DNA from: Pseudomonas fuscovaginae SE-1
GTDB lineage: Bacteria; Pseudomonadota; Gammaproteobacteria; Pseudomonadales; Pseudomonadaceae
NCBI RefSeq assembly: GCF_000364705.1
Contig: NZ_AQOH01000094.1
Location: forward strand, 1-42,015
Reading direction: 5' to 3'
DNA: 42,015 nucleotides
Shown here one piece after another: positions 9,227 through 17,153 of the stretch (its first letter is position 1; every line of letters starts with the position of its first letter). The notes below the pieces were generated by a model that was not told where the DNA came from, searched no databases, and saw only the letters and a list, made by a program, of their open reading frames with translations. The translations under genes and the position numbers were made by a program.

Positions 9227-9862
9227 GTGAACAATGCCCGTCTGCGTTTGTATGTCGATGCCCAGTACACCAGCCCCTACGCCTTGTCGGTGTTTGTCGC
9301 GCTGCGGGAAAAGGCCCTCGAATTCGATCTGCAGCCCCTGGACCTGGACGCCCGTGAGCAGCAGTCGCAGGATTACACCGGCTTGTCCCTGACTCAGCGG
9401 GTACCGACCCTGGAGCAGGGCGGCTTCGCCCTGTCCGAGTCGTCGGCGATCACCGAGTACCTGGAAGAACTGTTTCCGCAGGCACCGCTCTATCCCCGTG
9501 ATGCCCAGCAACGGGCACGGGCGCGACAGGTGCAGGCCTGGTTGCGCAGCGACCTGCAGGCGCTGCGCCAGGAGCGCTCGACCCTGGTGATCTTCCATGG
9601 GCGCAAGGCCGGCCCGTTGTCGACCGCCGGCGGGGCGGCGGCGCACAAGTTGATCGAGGCGGCGCAGGTACTGCTGGGGGATGGGCGCGAGCAACTGTGC
9701 GGCCAGTGGTCGATTGCCGATATCGACCTGGCGCTGATGCTCAACCGACTGATTCTCAATGGTGACCCGGTACCTGCCGGCCTGGTCGACTATGCCCGGC
9801 GCCAGTGGCGGCACCCGGCGGTGCAGGAGTGGGTGGCGCTGTCGCGTCCGGCCCTGGGCTGA
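9227..9862 (+). CDS. yfcF: Glutathione S-transferase, YfcF-like
   Basis: A 211-residue soluble glutathione S-transferase. The N-terminal thioredoxin fold contains TQRVPTLEQGGF (cis-proline) and LSESSAITEYLEELFP (the glutathione gamma-glutamyl site). The all-helical C-terminal domain contains RARARQVQAWLRSDL and WSIADIDLALMLNRL. These blocks match E. coli YfcF closely; YfcF has glutathione transferase and peroxidase activity and is linked to peroxide tolerance. The start is GTG at 9227 because AAGGAG lies 8 bases upstream (9213-9218) and the YfcF N-terminus aligns there. An in-frame ATG at 9155 would add a tail with no similarity. It is transcribed divergently from luxR, and a hairpin follows its stop codon. 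Confidence 0.92.
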   Translation: MNNARLRLYVDAQYTSPYALSVFVALREKALEFDLQPLDLDAREQQSQDYTGLSLTQRVPTLEQGGFALSESSAITEYLEELFPQAPLYPRDAQQRARARQVQAWLRSDLQALRQERSTLVIFHGRKAGPLSTAGGAAAHKLIEAAQVLLGDGREQLCGQWSIADIDLALMLNRLILNGDPVPAGLVDYARRQWRHPAVQEWVALSRPALG

Positions 9863-9870
9863 TGCGTGGA

Positions 9871-9896
9871 CGCGTCCGGCTCAACGGCTGGACGCG
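9871..9896 (+). terminator. Terminator-like hairpin after yfcF
   Basis: The arms CGCGTCCGGC and GCTGGACGCG pair over 10 positions (one G-T) around the loop TCAACG, 8 bases after the yfcF stop. No T-run follows, so its strength as a terminator is uncertain. Confidence 0.5.
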
Positions 9897-9949
9897 CCCA
9901 GCAGGGGACCGACGACCTCGGTCTCGGGCGCCACTTGGCGGGCACCTGG

Positions 9950-10185
9950 TGGCCCCGGCACCTGGGTGCCCGGCCTGCGGGTCGGTTTCGTCGCCGTGCC
10001 ATTGCCCAAGGTGCCGCTGCTGCAGCGGGCGATCAGGGCGACTACCTGGAATACCTCGGGGGTGATGACAGCCCTGGCCTGTACCTGGATCGAGGACGGC
10101 ACGGTCGCGCGCCTGGAAACCGAGCAACGCCGGGATGCCCGGACGCGCCAGGCGCTGGGCGTCAGCCTGTCCGGATTGCCGACCG
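9950..10185 (+). pseudogene. Remnant of a MocR-type (GntR/aminotransferase) regulator
   Basis: One plus-strand frame reads VPGLRVGFVAVP, then AIRATTWNTSGVMTALACTW, then IEDGTVARLETEQRRDAR and TRQAL. This order and wording match the large PLP-binding aminotransferase domain of MocR regulators just after the catalytic lysine. No start, no winged-helix domain, no PLP lysine segment and no C-terminus can be found around it, and the frame soon loses all resemblance. It is a short internal fragment of about 75 residues. The reading frame runs on through unrelated sequence on both sides. It probably marks erosion at the left edge of the accessory island. Confidence is in the family resemblance, not in exact borders. 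Confidence 0.6.
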
Positions 10186-10476
10186 GTTGCGTCGTGCGGC
10201 ACCGGCGTACCCAGCGCCAGTTCCCTGAGTACCTGGCGGACTTTCGATGGGCGAATTCAGCCCGTGGCCGACAGCGGGGTGTCGCAGTGGCTGTTGGCGC
10301 GCACCACCGAGGGCTGCTGGCTCCCTGGCCTCTGTCCAGGTGTACGGCTTCGGGACAGCGAGGCGATAGCAACCGCGTCATGGCTACCCGATGCGTGTCC
10401 CGAAAGCGTCGGGCCAGGACCTTGGCGCACATACGATGATGGCGTTACGATATTCCTTTCGAGGGAGCGAAAGGCC
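10186..10476. other. Gap without a recognisable gene
   Basis: Open frames run through this stretch on both strands, but none resembles a known family and their codon use is unlike the neighbours. It is best read as decayed DNA between the MocR remnant and the island operon. It contains a possible promoter (10422-10451) and the left copy of a 16-base near-repeat (10362-10377). Confidence 0.5.
10422..10451 (+). promoter_or_regulatory. Possible sigma-70 promoter of the island operon
   Basis: TTGGCG (10422-10427) and TACGAT (10446-10451) are separated by 18 bases and each matches four of six consensus positions. The pair lies 25 bases before the proposed TTG start of the first island gene. A match this weak can occur by chance. 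Confidence 0.3.
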
Positions 10477-11703
10477 TTGCAGCGATTTAGACAAACACCC
10501 CGTTCGAGGCCTGCGCCATCCATTGAGCCGAGCCTGGGATGGACCTATCTGTCCCGCGAAGCTCTGGCACGTGCCAAGGCGCAAATGGATGCGGAGTCCA
10601 CCGGGGTGCGTGACGAACTGGGTTTCCTGACCATCCACCAGCGCTATGCCGACCGGTTTTTCCCCGGCACTTCGGTCCTGCACGGTCGGGCCCGATACGC
10701 ACTCTTCGTGCCCTGGCTGTTCGAAGATATGGCTGGTTTGAGCGGCACCGCCGCCAAGCTTGAACTGCAGGAGCGTGAACGTCTGCTCGCTGGCCGCCTC
10801 AGGGAATCGGAACCGCACCAGGTCATTGGCGGCAATGTCTACCCCAGGCCAGCCAGTCAGCCGCCCTCGACGGTCTACTGGAATGCCCTGGCCAGTTGGG
10901 GAATTCTGCGATCACGAGAAAACCACATTCCAACGCGCGCCCAGGTGCACAGGCTGCTCCAGGTCAAGCCTTCTCGCCTGGATGCTGACGGGCAACCCTT
11001 GTTGGCGTATGAGCCCCCCTTTGTGGTCTTACCCGAGCGGCCACCGGAGTGGAGTAACGGCCGTATCGATTTGCGACTGACGCGCACGGAGGCGGATTTT
11101 CTCTACGAGCGATTGGCCTATCTGCCCATCAACGGCACGAAAGAACTTTCGCTGCTCGCTCGGCTGGTCAGGACCAGGGCCGCGGCGCCGGAGAGCATGT
11201 GGTCTGCCGAAACGCTTGCCGTTGCACGCGACCAGAAACCATTTCTGGAGCGTGCCAGGCAGGTCGCCAGTCTGGCTGGCTTGGGGCGGGCGGTGTATGA
11301 CGCACTGCTGGAGCACCTGGTGCATGAGTGTGACAGCGGGGATGTCGCGCAGGCTCGTCACGAGCACCTGCAAAGCATGCTCCCTGATCATATGGAGTCA
11401 GCCGCGCAGCTCGATGTGGACAGTCTCGAAAGGGATATCGGCCCTCTGCCCGGGGCTCTGCGTGACGTTGTGACTGCCACTCGCACCTGGGCCGCCGCCG
11501 GATCCACCGACCCACTGTCGTTGCGGGATGTGTATACCCACGCCGAGGCACGCAAGGGGGTGCGTGCCCGTCTGGCGATGACGCGTGACGGGCAGGCTCG
11601 ACGCCGGGAGTGGGTACGTGACAGCCATAGCTGGGCTCAGCCACTGCATTTCAGATGGGATAACGTGAGCATACTCCTGAACGATCTGGCGAATGCCGCA
11701 TGA
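10477..11703 (+). CDS. DUF6361 family protein, first gene of the putative defence operon
   Basis: A 408-residue protein of unknown biochemistry. The N-terminal block (SLGWTYLS, then DELGFLTIHQRYADRFFPGT, then RARYALFVPWLF, within about residues 20-88) matches my recollection of DUF6361 proteins, which begin with a GWLD-type motif followed by this FPGTS/RARYFLFVPW signature. The rest is mostly helical and lacks catalytic motifs I can name. I chose TTG at 10477, with GAGGGAG 9 bases upstream. The frame stays open far upstream through non-homologous sequence, so the start is uncertain. Its stop overlaps the ATG of the next gene (ATGA). DUF6361 genes are known to me as partners of PLD-like and helicase genes, which fits here. 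Confidence 0.78.
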   Translation: MQRFRQTPRSRPAPSIEPSLGWTYLSREALARAKAQMDAESTGVRDELGFLTIHQRYADRFFPGTSVLHGRARYALFVPWLFEDMAGLSGTAAKLELQERERLLAGRLRESEPHQVIGGNVYPRPASQPPSTVYWNALASWGILRSRENHIPTRAQVHRLLQVKPSRLDADGQPLLAYEPPFVVLPERPPEWSNGRIDLRLTRTEADFLYERLAYLPINGTKELSLLARLVRTRAAAPESMWSAETLAVARDQKPFLERARQVASLAGLGRAVYDALLEHLVHECDSGDVAQARHEHLQSMLPDHMESAAQLDVDSLERDIGPLPGALRDVVTATRTWAAAGSTDPLSLRDVYTHAEARKGVRARLAMTRDGQARRREWVRDSHSWAQPLHFRWDNVSILLNDLANAA

Positions 11704-13547
11704 GCACTGCTGTCAACTGGCCTGCGTTGTCTTTCCTCGAACACCTTCGACCCGGGCCCGGAGAAACCGTCGAACTGGCCTTGCTGTCATCCTACTCGGC
11801 AGATCTGGGATCCATCGGTGCGGCATTGTTGGCGCTGGCTTGCAAGGATTCCGAGGCCGGTGGCGGCAGCACCGTGGACTTCGTCGAGGCCGTGGAGTTG
11901 TTACGAGGAAAAGTGCGCGTGGTGATCCAGCGTGGGCGTTTGGCGCGTATGCCACGTACACCGCGAATGGCGGCGGTGCTGGATCAGTTCGTGCGGGAAG
12001 TGGATTTCAATGAGGCGCGCCACAGTTGGCACGCCAAAGTGGCCCTGCTACGGCTGCGACGTGAAGACGGCAGCCCTGCCTGGCGCTTGTGGGTAGGTAG
12101 CCGCAATCTTACCGAATGTTCGAATCGGGACCTCGGACTGCTATTGGTTTCGGATCCCAAAGGCACTTCGATACCTGGAGCCGAGGCGCTTGCCCACGCC
12201 CTCGCGAAGCAGGCCAGGTTAAAAGGCGTCAACGCACGTGTGCTTGCCGAAGCGGTTGGCAGGATCACCTGGCGGGCGCCGCCTGGAGTGAAAGTCGAAT
12301 GCATTCAGTGGTCGGATGGATGCGGGATGCAAGCCCTTCCCAAACTGCCAGAGAACATTGATGAGCTTGTAGTGGTCAGCCCCTTCATAGACCGTACGTT
12401 CCTGGCGGAGCTGACGCCTCCAAGAAGCAGGGCGTATCGCCGAGTCCTCTTGAGCACGTTGCACGCGATCGAAAGTGCCGGGCCTTCCTTGCCTGCCTTT
12501 GATGAGCTACTGGCGCTGGATGCGCCTGACTATCCGGCGGTCCATGCGCCTGATGGTGATCGGGACGAACCAGGCGCGCCTGCGAGTGGACAGAACACTC
12601 CGGAAGATGAGGCGGTCGGCAACGGACTGCATGCCAAGCTGATGTTCATCCGCGGCGGCAAGCAACGCAGAGTGTGGCTGGGGAGCGCCAATGCCACGAT
12701 GCGCGCCTGGTCTGGGCGTAATGTCGAGGTCATGGTGCGGGCAACGGTGAACGAACAGGTGGAGCAGGGGCTGCAGGCGCTGCTGGGCAGTGCACGGCCG
12801 GTGGCGCATCCGACGGTGACGCATGAACCCGATGCGGCGGCAAAGGAGGAGGCACTGCTGGAGATCGCGAGGTCCCAGGTGGCAGCCCGGTGGTCAGTTA
12901 TCCAGTCGCTTGAGCAGGATCGGCTGTGGCTTGAACAACAGAGTGAGGAGCATCCGGCGGGACCGCATCCCGATCAGCCAGGCGTCATGTTGGAAGTCGG
13001 GCCCTTGTGTGGCGCACTCGTATCCTGGCCGGTAAGCCAGCCCAGGATCGAAATCGAACCGCCTCCGCTGGCAGAGCGTAGCGATTTTGTCCGCTTACGG
13101 GTGAGCAGTAACGGCCGAGGTCTTTGTTGGCTCCAGCGCGCCGCGACGATTCCGGAACTGGGAGAGGGGCGTGATCGGGCGGCGTTCGTGCATTTTCTCG
13201 GTACCCACGGTTTCCTGCGCTGGTTGGCCGCGATGCTCGCTGAAGAGAGCACAGGCCCGGGTGAGGATTGGCGTCTGTGCGGGCCGACAAGCAGGGATCA
13301 GGGCCTTCCCGCAACATGGGAGGCGTGGATGCCGACCCTGGAGGACATGCTCGGTGCATGGGCGCGTGACCCTGCAGGATTCCAGGCTATAGAGCAACGC
13401 GTATCGCGTTATCTACCCGCTTTGCTTGAGCGCGCAAGAAACGGCGAGGCTCATGAAACGCTGGAACTGTTGCGGCGTTTCGAAGACCTATGGCGCAAGC
13501 TGCGCCGCGGACTCGGCATTACCTCTTCAAGGAGCAGAAGACAGTGA
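11700..13547 (+). CDS. Phospholipase-D-like (HKD-type) protein, second gene of the putative defence operon
   Basis: A 615-residue protein with two PLD half-sites. The first is HAKVALL (H111, K113) with GSRNLT (G133, S134, N136). The second is LHAKLMF (H311, K313) with GSANAT (G328, S329, N331). Each half keeps HxK and the downstream GSxN, as in PLD-superfamily nucleases and in the PLD proteins of several phage-defence systems. The usual aspartate of HKD is not evident. A C-terminal region of about 270 residues has no motif I recognise. There is no signal peptide or membrane segment, so a cytoplasmic nuclease is more likely than a lipid hydrolase. The gene overlaps both neighbours by four bases, ATGA upstream and GTGA downstream. 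Confidence 0.85.
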   Translation: MSTAVNWPALSFLEHLRPGPGETVELALLSSYSADLGSIGAALLALACKDSEAGGGSTVDFVEAVELLRGKVRVVIQRGRLARMPRTPRMAAVLDQFVREVDFNEARHSWHAKVALLRLRREDGSPAWRLWVGSRNLTECSNRDLGLLLVSDPKGTSIPGAEALAHALAKQARLKGVNARVLAEAVGRITWRAPPGVKVECIQWSDGCGMQALPKLPENIDELVVVSPFIDRTFLAELTPPRSRAYRRVLLSTLHAIESAGPSLPAFDELLALDAPDYPAVHAPDGDRDEPGAPASGQNTPEDEAVGNGLHAKLMFIRGGKQRRVWLGSANATMRAWSGRNVEVMVRATVNEQVEQGLQALLGSARPVAHPTVTHEPDAAAKEEALLEIARSQVAARWSVIQSLEQDRLWLEQQSEEHPAGPHPDQPGVMLEVGPLCGALVSWPVSQPRIEIEPPPLAERSDFVRLRVSSNGRGLCWLQRAATIPELGEGRDRAAFVHFLGTHGFLRWLAAMLAEESTGPGEDWRLCGPTSRDQGLPATWEAWMPTLEDMLGAWARDPAGFQAIEQRVSRYLPALLERARNGEAHETLELLRRFEDLWRKLRRGLGITSSRSRRQ

Positions 13548-16500
13548 GTGAGCCTAAACCCTTCCAGGCGGCCGCTGTCGAGGCTGCTTTAGCGACCCTG
13601 GAAAACCTCTCCGGCATGCGGCGCTTTCTGGTCGCCGATGAGGTGGGTCTTGGCAAGACCGTCGTGGCCAGCGAGTTGGCCCGTCGACTGTTCGACAAAC
13701 GCAAGCAGCCCATGACGATCTATTACATCGCCAATGGCCATTCGGTTTCCTACCAGAACAAGAGCCGCATCGTCGGTTTCCTGAAAGGCAGTGAGTTCCA
13801 GCGCGCAGTCAGTACGCCGGATCGGCTTTCACTTATCGCTCAGCAATCACCTCCTGATGCCCAACTGCTGATCTATGCACTCACGCCGCTGACATCTTTT
13901 CCGGGAGACAAGGCCCGTTTGACCGGTGGGCGCAAGGAGGAGCGTGCGTTTCTTTGGGTGTTGCTGGAGAAAGCCTATCCGGCGTTTGCTGGCCGTTTGG
14001 GCGCGGAGTATTTGCAGCTCAATGCATACAGCTCCTGGGAGTGGGCTCTTCAGCAGGCCCAGGCTCGGTTCGCCGGTTCATCCCCGGGGCTGTGCAACCG
14101 GTTTCGACAGGCTCTGGCGCAGGAGTTCGGTGTGCCGGTACGCGAGCGGCTGGAACGGGCTGTCCATGGCGATACAGCACTACCCAAGGCGGCTTTCATA
14201 GGCCGTTTACGGCGTGCACTGGTGTTGGCCGCTGTGCGGCATCAACCACCGCACCTGATCATTTTTGATGAGTTCCAGCGCTATCGGAACCTGCTGGAGG
14301 GTACCGACAGTGGAACGTTGATGACGACGCTGCTCAATCCCTGTGGTGGTCCGCCACCCGCCGTTTTGCTGCTCAGTGCGACACCGTATCCGCATCTCAC
14401 CACCCGCTGGGAGGAGACACAAGGTGTGCTTGCGCAGTCGCAAATGCTCAAGCTGATCGAGTTTCTGGCAGGTAACGAAGTCGCCGAGCGGGCCAGGCGG
14501 CTTTTTTCGCTGTTTGGCAACTGCTTGAGGGACATTGCCACACAAGCCGAAAACCCTCAGGAGGCACTGCGAGAGCGCATTGATCACGCTCGGCAGTTCA
14601 GAGACGAATTACGTCGGTTGTTGATTCCGATCATCTCCAGGACCGAGCGCGATTGCGTGGGCAGTTCCGCGTCGTCCGAAGTCACCAAGCGCTTGTGGGC
14701 AGACCCTGTCGAGGAAGACTTCAAGGTGTTCCGGCACCTCAAGGAAGGCTTCACTGCTGCGCTGCATCACGAAGCGCTGCCTTACTGGGCGTCTGTCCCG
14801 TTGCCCGCACAATCCCTGGGCCCTCAGTACCAGGCGTGGAGGTCGGCGAAGTTTCGGCCTGCAAGAAACTTGCCCCAGATGACCCTCGAGCGGCGTATCA
14901 AGCAGTCAGGGAAAGAGGTTGGCTGGCCGGACGCGAAACTGCGCGCGATGCAAGGTCTGCTCCCTCCTCAAAAACTGGCGCTTCCCTGGGTCGCACCATC
15001 ATTACCCTGGTGGCCATTGGGCGGTGGCTGGAAGAGTGAAGAGGATAACCCCGATAACCTCAAGTTGTTGATGTTCAGCCGCTTCCGAGCGACACCGTCG
15101 AGTGTCGCTGCATTGATCAGCCTGGGGGTCGAGGAGCACTGCCTTCCTCGAGGCAAAAACTACGACAAGGTCTATCGAAGCCGCCGTTTCAAACTGGGGT
15201 CGTCGCCTGGTCCGGTGATGGCGGCGTTTCACCCTTCGGCCTGGCTGATTCGCCATACCGACCCACTGGTAAAGCCAGGTGCCAGTCTGCGCGTTATCCG
15301 CCAGGAGATTCGCCGGCAGATTCTGGCCGCACTCCCCAAGAACATCCTGGACCGCACATCAGCCAAGCTACGGCGCCGGCATCGCTCGATTGCCCTTACG
15401 CTTGCGGCTCTGGAAAAAACGTTCAATCTGGACGTTCACTCCGCAAGAGCCTGGCGAACGGTCATTGGCGAGGACAAGGCTGCCCAGGGCGCCATTCATA
15501 AGTGGGAGCAGACGCAGGCACTCACTCGCTTGTCGACGCTTGAACTTGACGACCTCGTGGAGTACGCGATCGCTGCACCAGGTGTGATACTTGGGCGAGC
15601 CTTGTACCGGCATGACCGTACCATCCTGAACGCTGAGCGCTTCGCCGAGTTGGTCCAGCTGAGTTGGCAGGGATTGAGGTCCTACCTGGACAATCCTGTA
15701 TTCCTCACGAGCGGAAAGCAAAACAGTGCGCTGGGACAGGTGATGACGGCCATGCTCGATGGCGGTTTCGAGAGCCTGCTCGACGAACACTTCTGGCTTC
15801 GTGCCCAGGCCTTGCCAAAAGGCAGTTCGGAACTGGTACAGGACCTGCGGGCATCCCTTGGCCTTCGTGCGGGTTCTTTCAGTTTCCATTCCCTGAGTGC
15901 AGAGGGCGGCAAGATTGCTGTGCGTTGCCATGTTGCCGTGCCGTTCGGTAACGCTGAGGCGGAGCCGGCATTGGGCGCCGATGGGGCCACGGCACAGCCG
16001 GCGCGTCCCGATGAGGTGCGCCAGAGCTTCAATACCCCCTTCTGGCCCTACGTACTGGCAACGACGTCGGTAGGGCAGGAGGGGTTGGATTTTCATCCGT
16101 GGTGCTCCCGTGTGCTGCACTGGGACCTGCCCTCCAACCCCCTCGATCTGGAGCAGCGTGAAGGAAGGGTTCAGCGCTACGCAGGGCTGGCAGTCAGGCG
16201 TCGATTGGCCAGGTTGTTGCGTGACGAAGTGATTCATGGCACAGGTCCGCTGATGGAGTCGCCTTGGCGGAAACTGGCCCAATGTGCCGGGCGACTCACC
16301 GATGCAAGCGGTCTACGCCCCTGGTGGGTGCTGGACCATGCCGCGATTGAACGCTATATCTTCGAGCGTCCGTTCGGACGGGACAATATGCGGTTCGACC
16401 GACTCAAGGAGCAGCGGCTGATCTATCGGTTGGCACTGGGCCAACCCAACCAGGAGGACTTCATCGATATCCTTGCCCAGGGCGGCGAGAATGCCCTGGG

Positions 16501-16612
16501 TATCTTGCGGCCTCTGGTGCTGGACCTCTCTGCGATGGGGCTGCGGCATGAGCAGGCCGCAGAGCCCCGAGCTCACCAGAGCGCGCGCGAGTCCCCACTC
16601 CAGATACTTTGA
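13544..16612 (+). CDS. Large SF2 (SNF2-like) helicase, third gene of the putative defence operon
   Basis: A 1022-residue ATP-dependent helicase or translocase. Motif I is DEVGLGKT (residues 32-39), motif II DEFQ (242-245), motif III SATP (278-281), motif IV MFSRF (510-514), motif V GQEGLDF (844-850) and motif VI QREGRVQR (871-878). The arrangement is that of SNF2/RapA-like SF2 enzymes acting on duplex DNA or RNA. Between motifs IV and V lies an insertion of about 325 residues with no known domain. The start is GTG at 13544, with AAGGAG at 13529-13534 (9-base spacing). Its first codon overlaps the stop of the PLD gene, so the two are coupled. Its role is probably nucleic-acid remodelling for the PLD partner, inferred from the operon alone. 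Confidence 0.88.
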   Translation: MSEPKPFQAAAVEAALATLENLSGMRRFLVADEVGLGKTVVASELARRLFDKRKQPMTIYYIANGHSVSYQNKSRIVGFLKGSEFQRAVSTPDRLSLIAQQSPPDAQLLIYALTPLTSFPGDKARLTGGRKEERAFLWVLLEKAYPAFAGRLGAEYLQLNAYSSWEWALQQAQARFAGSSPGLCNRFRQALAQEFGVPVRERLERAVHGDTALPKAAFIGRLRRALVLAAVRHQPPHLIIFDEFQRYRNLLEGTDSGTLMTTLLNPCGGPPPAVLLLSATPYPHLTTRWEETQGVLAQSQMLKLIEFLAGNEVAERARRLFSLFGNCLRDIATQAENPQEALRERIDHARQFRDELRRLLIPIISRTERDCVGSSASSEVTKRLWADPVEEDFKVFRHLKEGFTAALHHEALPYWASVPLPAQSLGPQYQAWRSAKFRPARNLPQMTLERRIKQSGKEVGWPDAKLRAMQGLLPPQKLALPWVAPSLPWWPLGGGWKSEEDNPDNLKLLMFSRFRATPSSVAALISLGVEEHCLPRGKNYDKVYRSRRFKLGSSPGPVMAAFHPSAWLIRHTDPLVKPGASLRVIRQEIRRQILAALPKNILDRTSAKLRRRHRSIALTLAALEKTFNLDVHSARAWRTVIGEDKAAQGAIHKWEQTQALTRLSTLELDDLVEYAIAAPGVILGRALYRHDRTILNAERFAELVQLSWQGLRSYLDNPVFLTSGKQNSALGQVMTAMLDGGFESLLDEHFWLRAQALPKGSSELVQDLRASLGLRAGSFSFHSLSAEGGKIAVRCHVAVPFGNAEAEPALGADGATAQPARPDEVRQSFNTPFWPYVLATTSVGQEGLDFHPWCSRVLHWDLPSNPLDLEQREGRVQRYAGLAVRRRLARLLRDEVIHGTGPLMESPWRKLAQCAGRLTDASGLRPWWVLDHAAIERYIFERPFGRDNMRFDRLKEQRLIYRLALGQPNQEDFIDILAQGGENALGILRPLVLDLSAMGLRHEQAAEPRAHQSARESPLQIL

Positions 16613-16787
16613 GCACGAGGTTGAGGGATCCGCCATGAGTCAGAGCCCAGAAAACACCAACCGGTACCTTTCTGGCCCTGTCCTGTCGAGGTGGCATGCG
16701 TCTACCGCAACTTGCCCAGGCTCATGCCCGAGGCCTTCTGCAGAGCGCAGGCGAGGTCCTGCATCAAGGGGCTCGACACGGCGATAG
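16548..16787 (+). pseudogene. Truncated fourth reading frame of the island operon
   Basis: A frame starting at ATG 16548, inside the 3' end of the helicase gene, reads MSRPQSPELTRARASPHSRY and continues through EHEVEGSAMSQSPENTNRYL and SGPVLSRWHA. Codon third positions are GC-rich as in a real gene. After about base 16703 it enters sequence that belongs to an opposite-strand gene remnant, and the remaining codons up to the stop at 16785-16787 look meaningless. A second possible start is ATG 16635, with GAGGGA upstream. I read this as the 5' end of a fourth operon gene cut off at the island edge. It matches no family I know and could also be a chance frame. Confidence 0.4.
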
Positions 16788-16930
16788 CACCCGCGAGCAG
16801 GCTGTCATCTTCCACGAATGCTGGCGCAAAGTCTCTTACCAGACGGGTGTACTCGTCGTCCACCTTGAAGGTGAACCTCCTTCAGCTCACGGTTTTCCCA
16901 GACTTGCGCACGAAGGTGGGAATCTTTCAT
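16702..16930 (-). pseudogene. Frameshifted small gene, about 76 residues, unknown function
   Basis: Read on the minus strand, ATG at 16930 begins MKDSHLRAQVWENRELKEV. In the next frame the sequence continues FKVDDEYTRLVRDFAPAF, VEDDSLLAGAIAVSSPL and MQDLACALQKASGMSLGKLR, then stops at 16702. Both halves look coding, and joining them needs one base skipped near 16870. A Shine-Dalgarno-like AAGGAGG lies just before the switch. As an alternative, GTG at 16863 could start a separate 53-residue protein. I do not recognise the family. It is probably a small host or mobile-element gene broken by a single-base indel. Confidence 0.45.
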
Positions 16931-17107
16931 GACTGATCCAGATTGTTACCCAACCACCAACGTGCACACTTGTGGTTCGCCCGGTGAGCCATTCGGTAGC
17001 ACTTGCGGTCCGTCGGCCTTCAACCTCCAATCGTGCTTTTGCGTCTCTTTTCTTTCTGCATCAATCGCTTGAGTGTCACGCGAACCACTTGGCACACCCC
17101 TTGCTAG
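16931..17107. other. Gap before the GntR gene with nothing recognisable
   Basis: About 180 lower-GC bases with no convincing frame, hairpin or repeat. It leads into the GntR operator at 17108-17135. Confidence 0.5.
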
Positions 17108-17135
17108 TTTGTATCCGTGGATAATTGGATACAAA
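17108..17135. promoter_or_regulatory. Inverted-repeat operator for the GntR regulator
   Basis: TTTGTATCC (17108-17116) and GGATACAAA (17127-17135) are perfect 9-base complements with a 10-base spacer, 18 bases upstream of the GntR start. TTGTATCC/GGATACAA half-sites are in the style of FCD-type GntR operators. The position suggests autorepression and possibly control of the downstream transporter. Confidence 0.65.
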
Positions 17136-17153
17136 AATACAAAGGTATGCCCC

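Noticed and set aside
9881..10432. A 183-codon minus-strand frame opposite the MocR remnant
   Set aside because: Low-complexity Arg/Pro/Ser content and no motif; the plus strand shows recognisable aminotransferase words.
10135..10476. An N-terminal extension of the DUF6361 protein to an ATG at 10135
   Set aside because: The extra 114 residues have no similarity to DUF6361 and lie over decayed sequence. The family match begins shortly after TTG 10477, which has a ribosome site.
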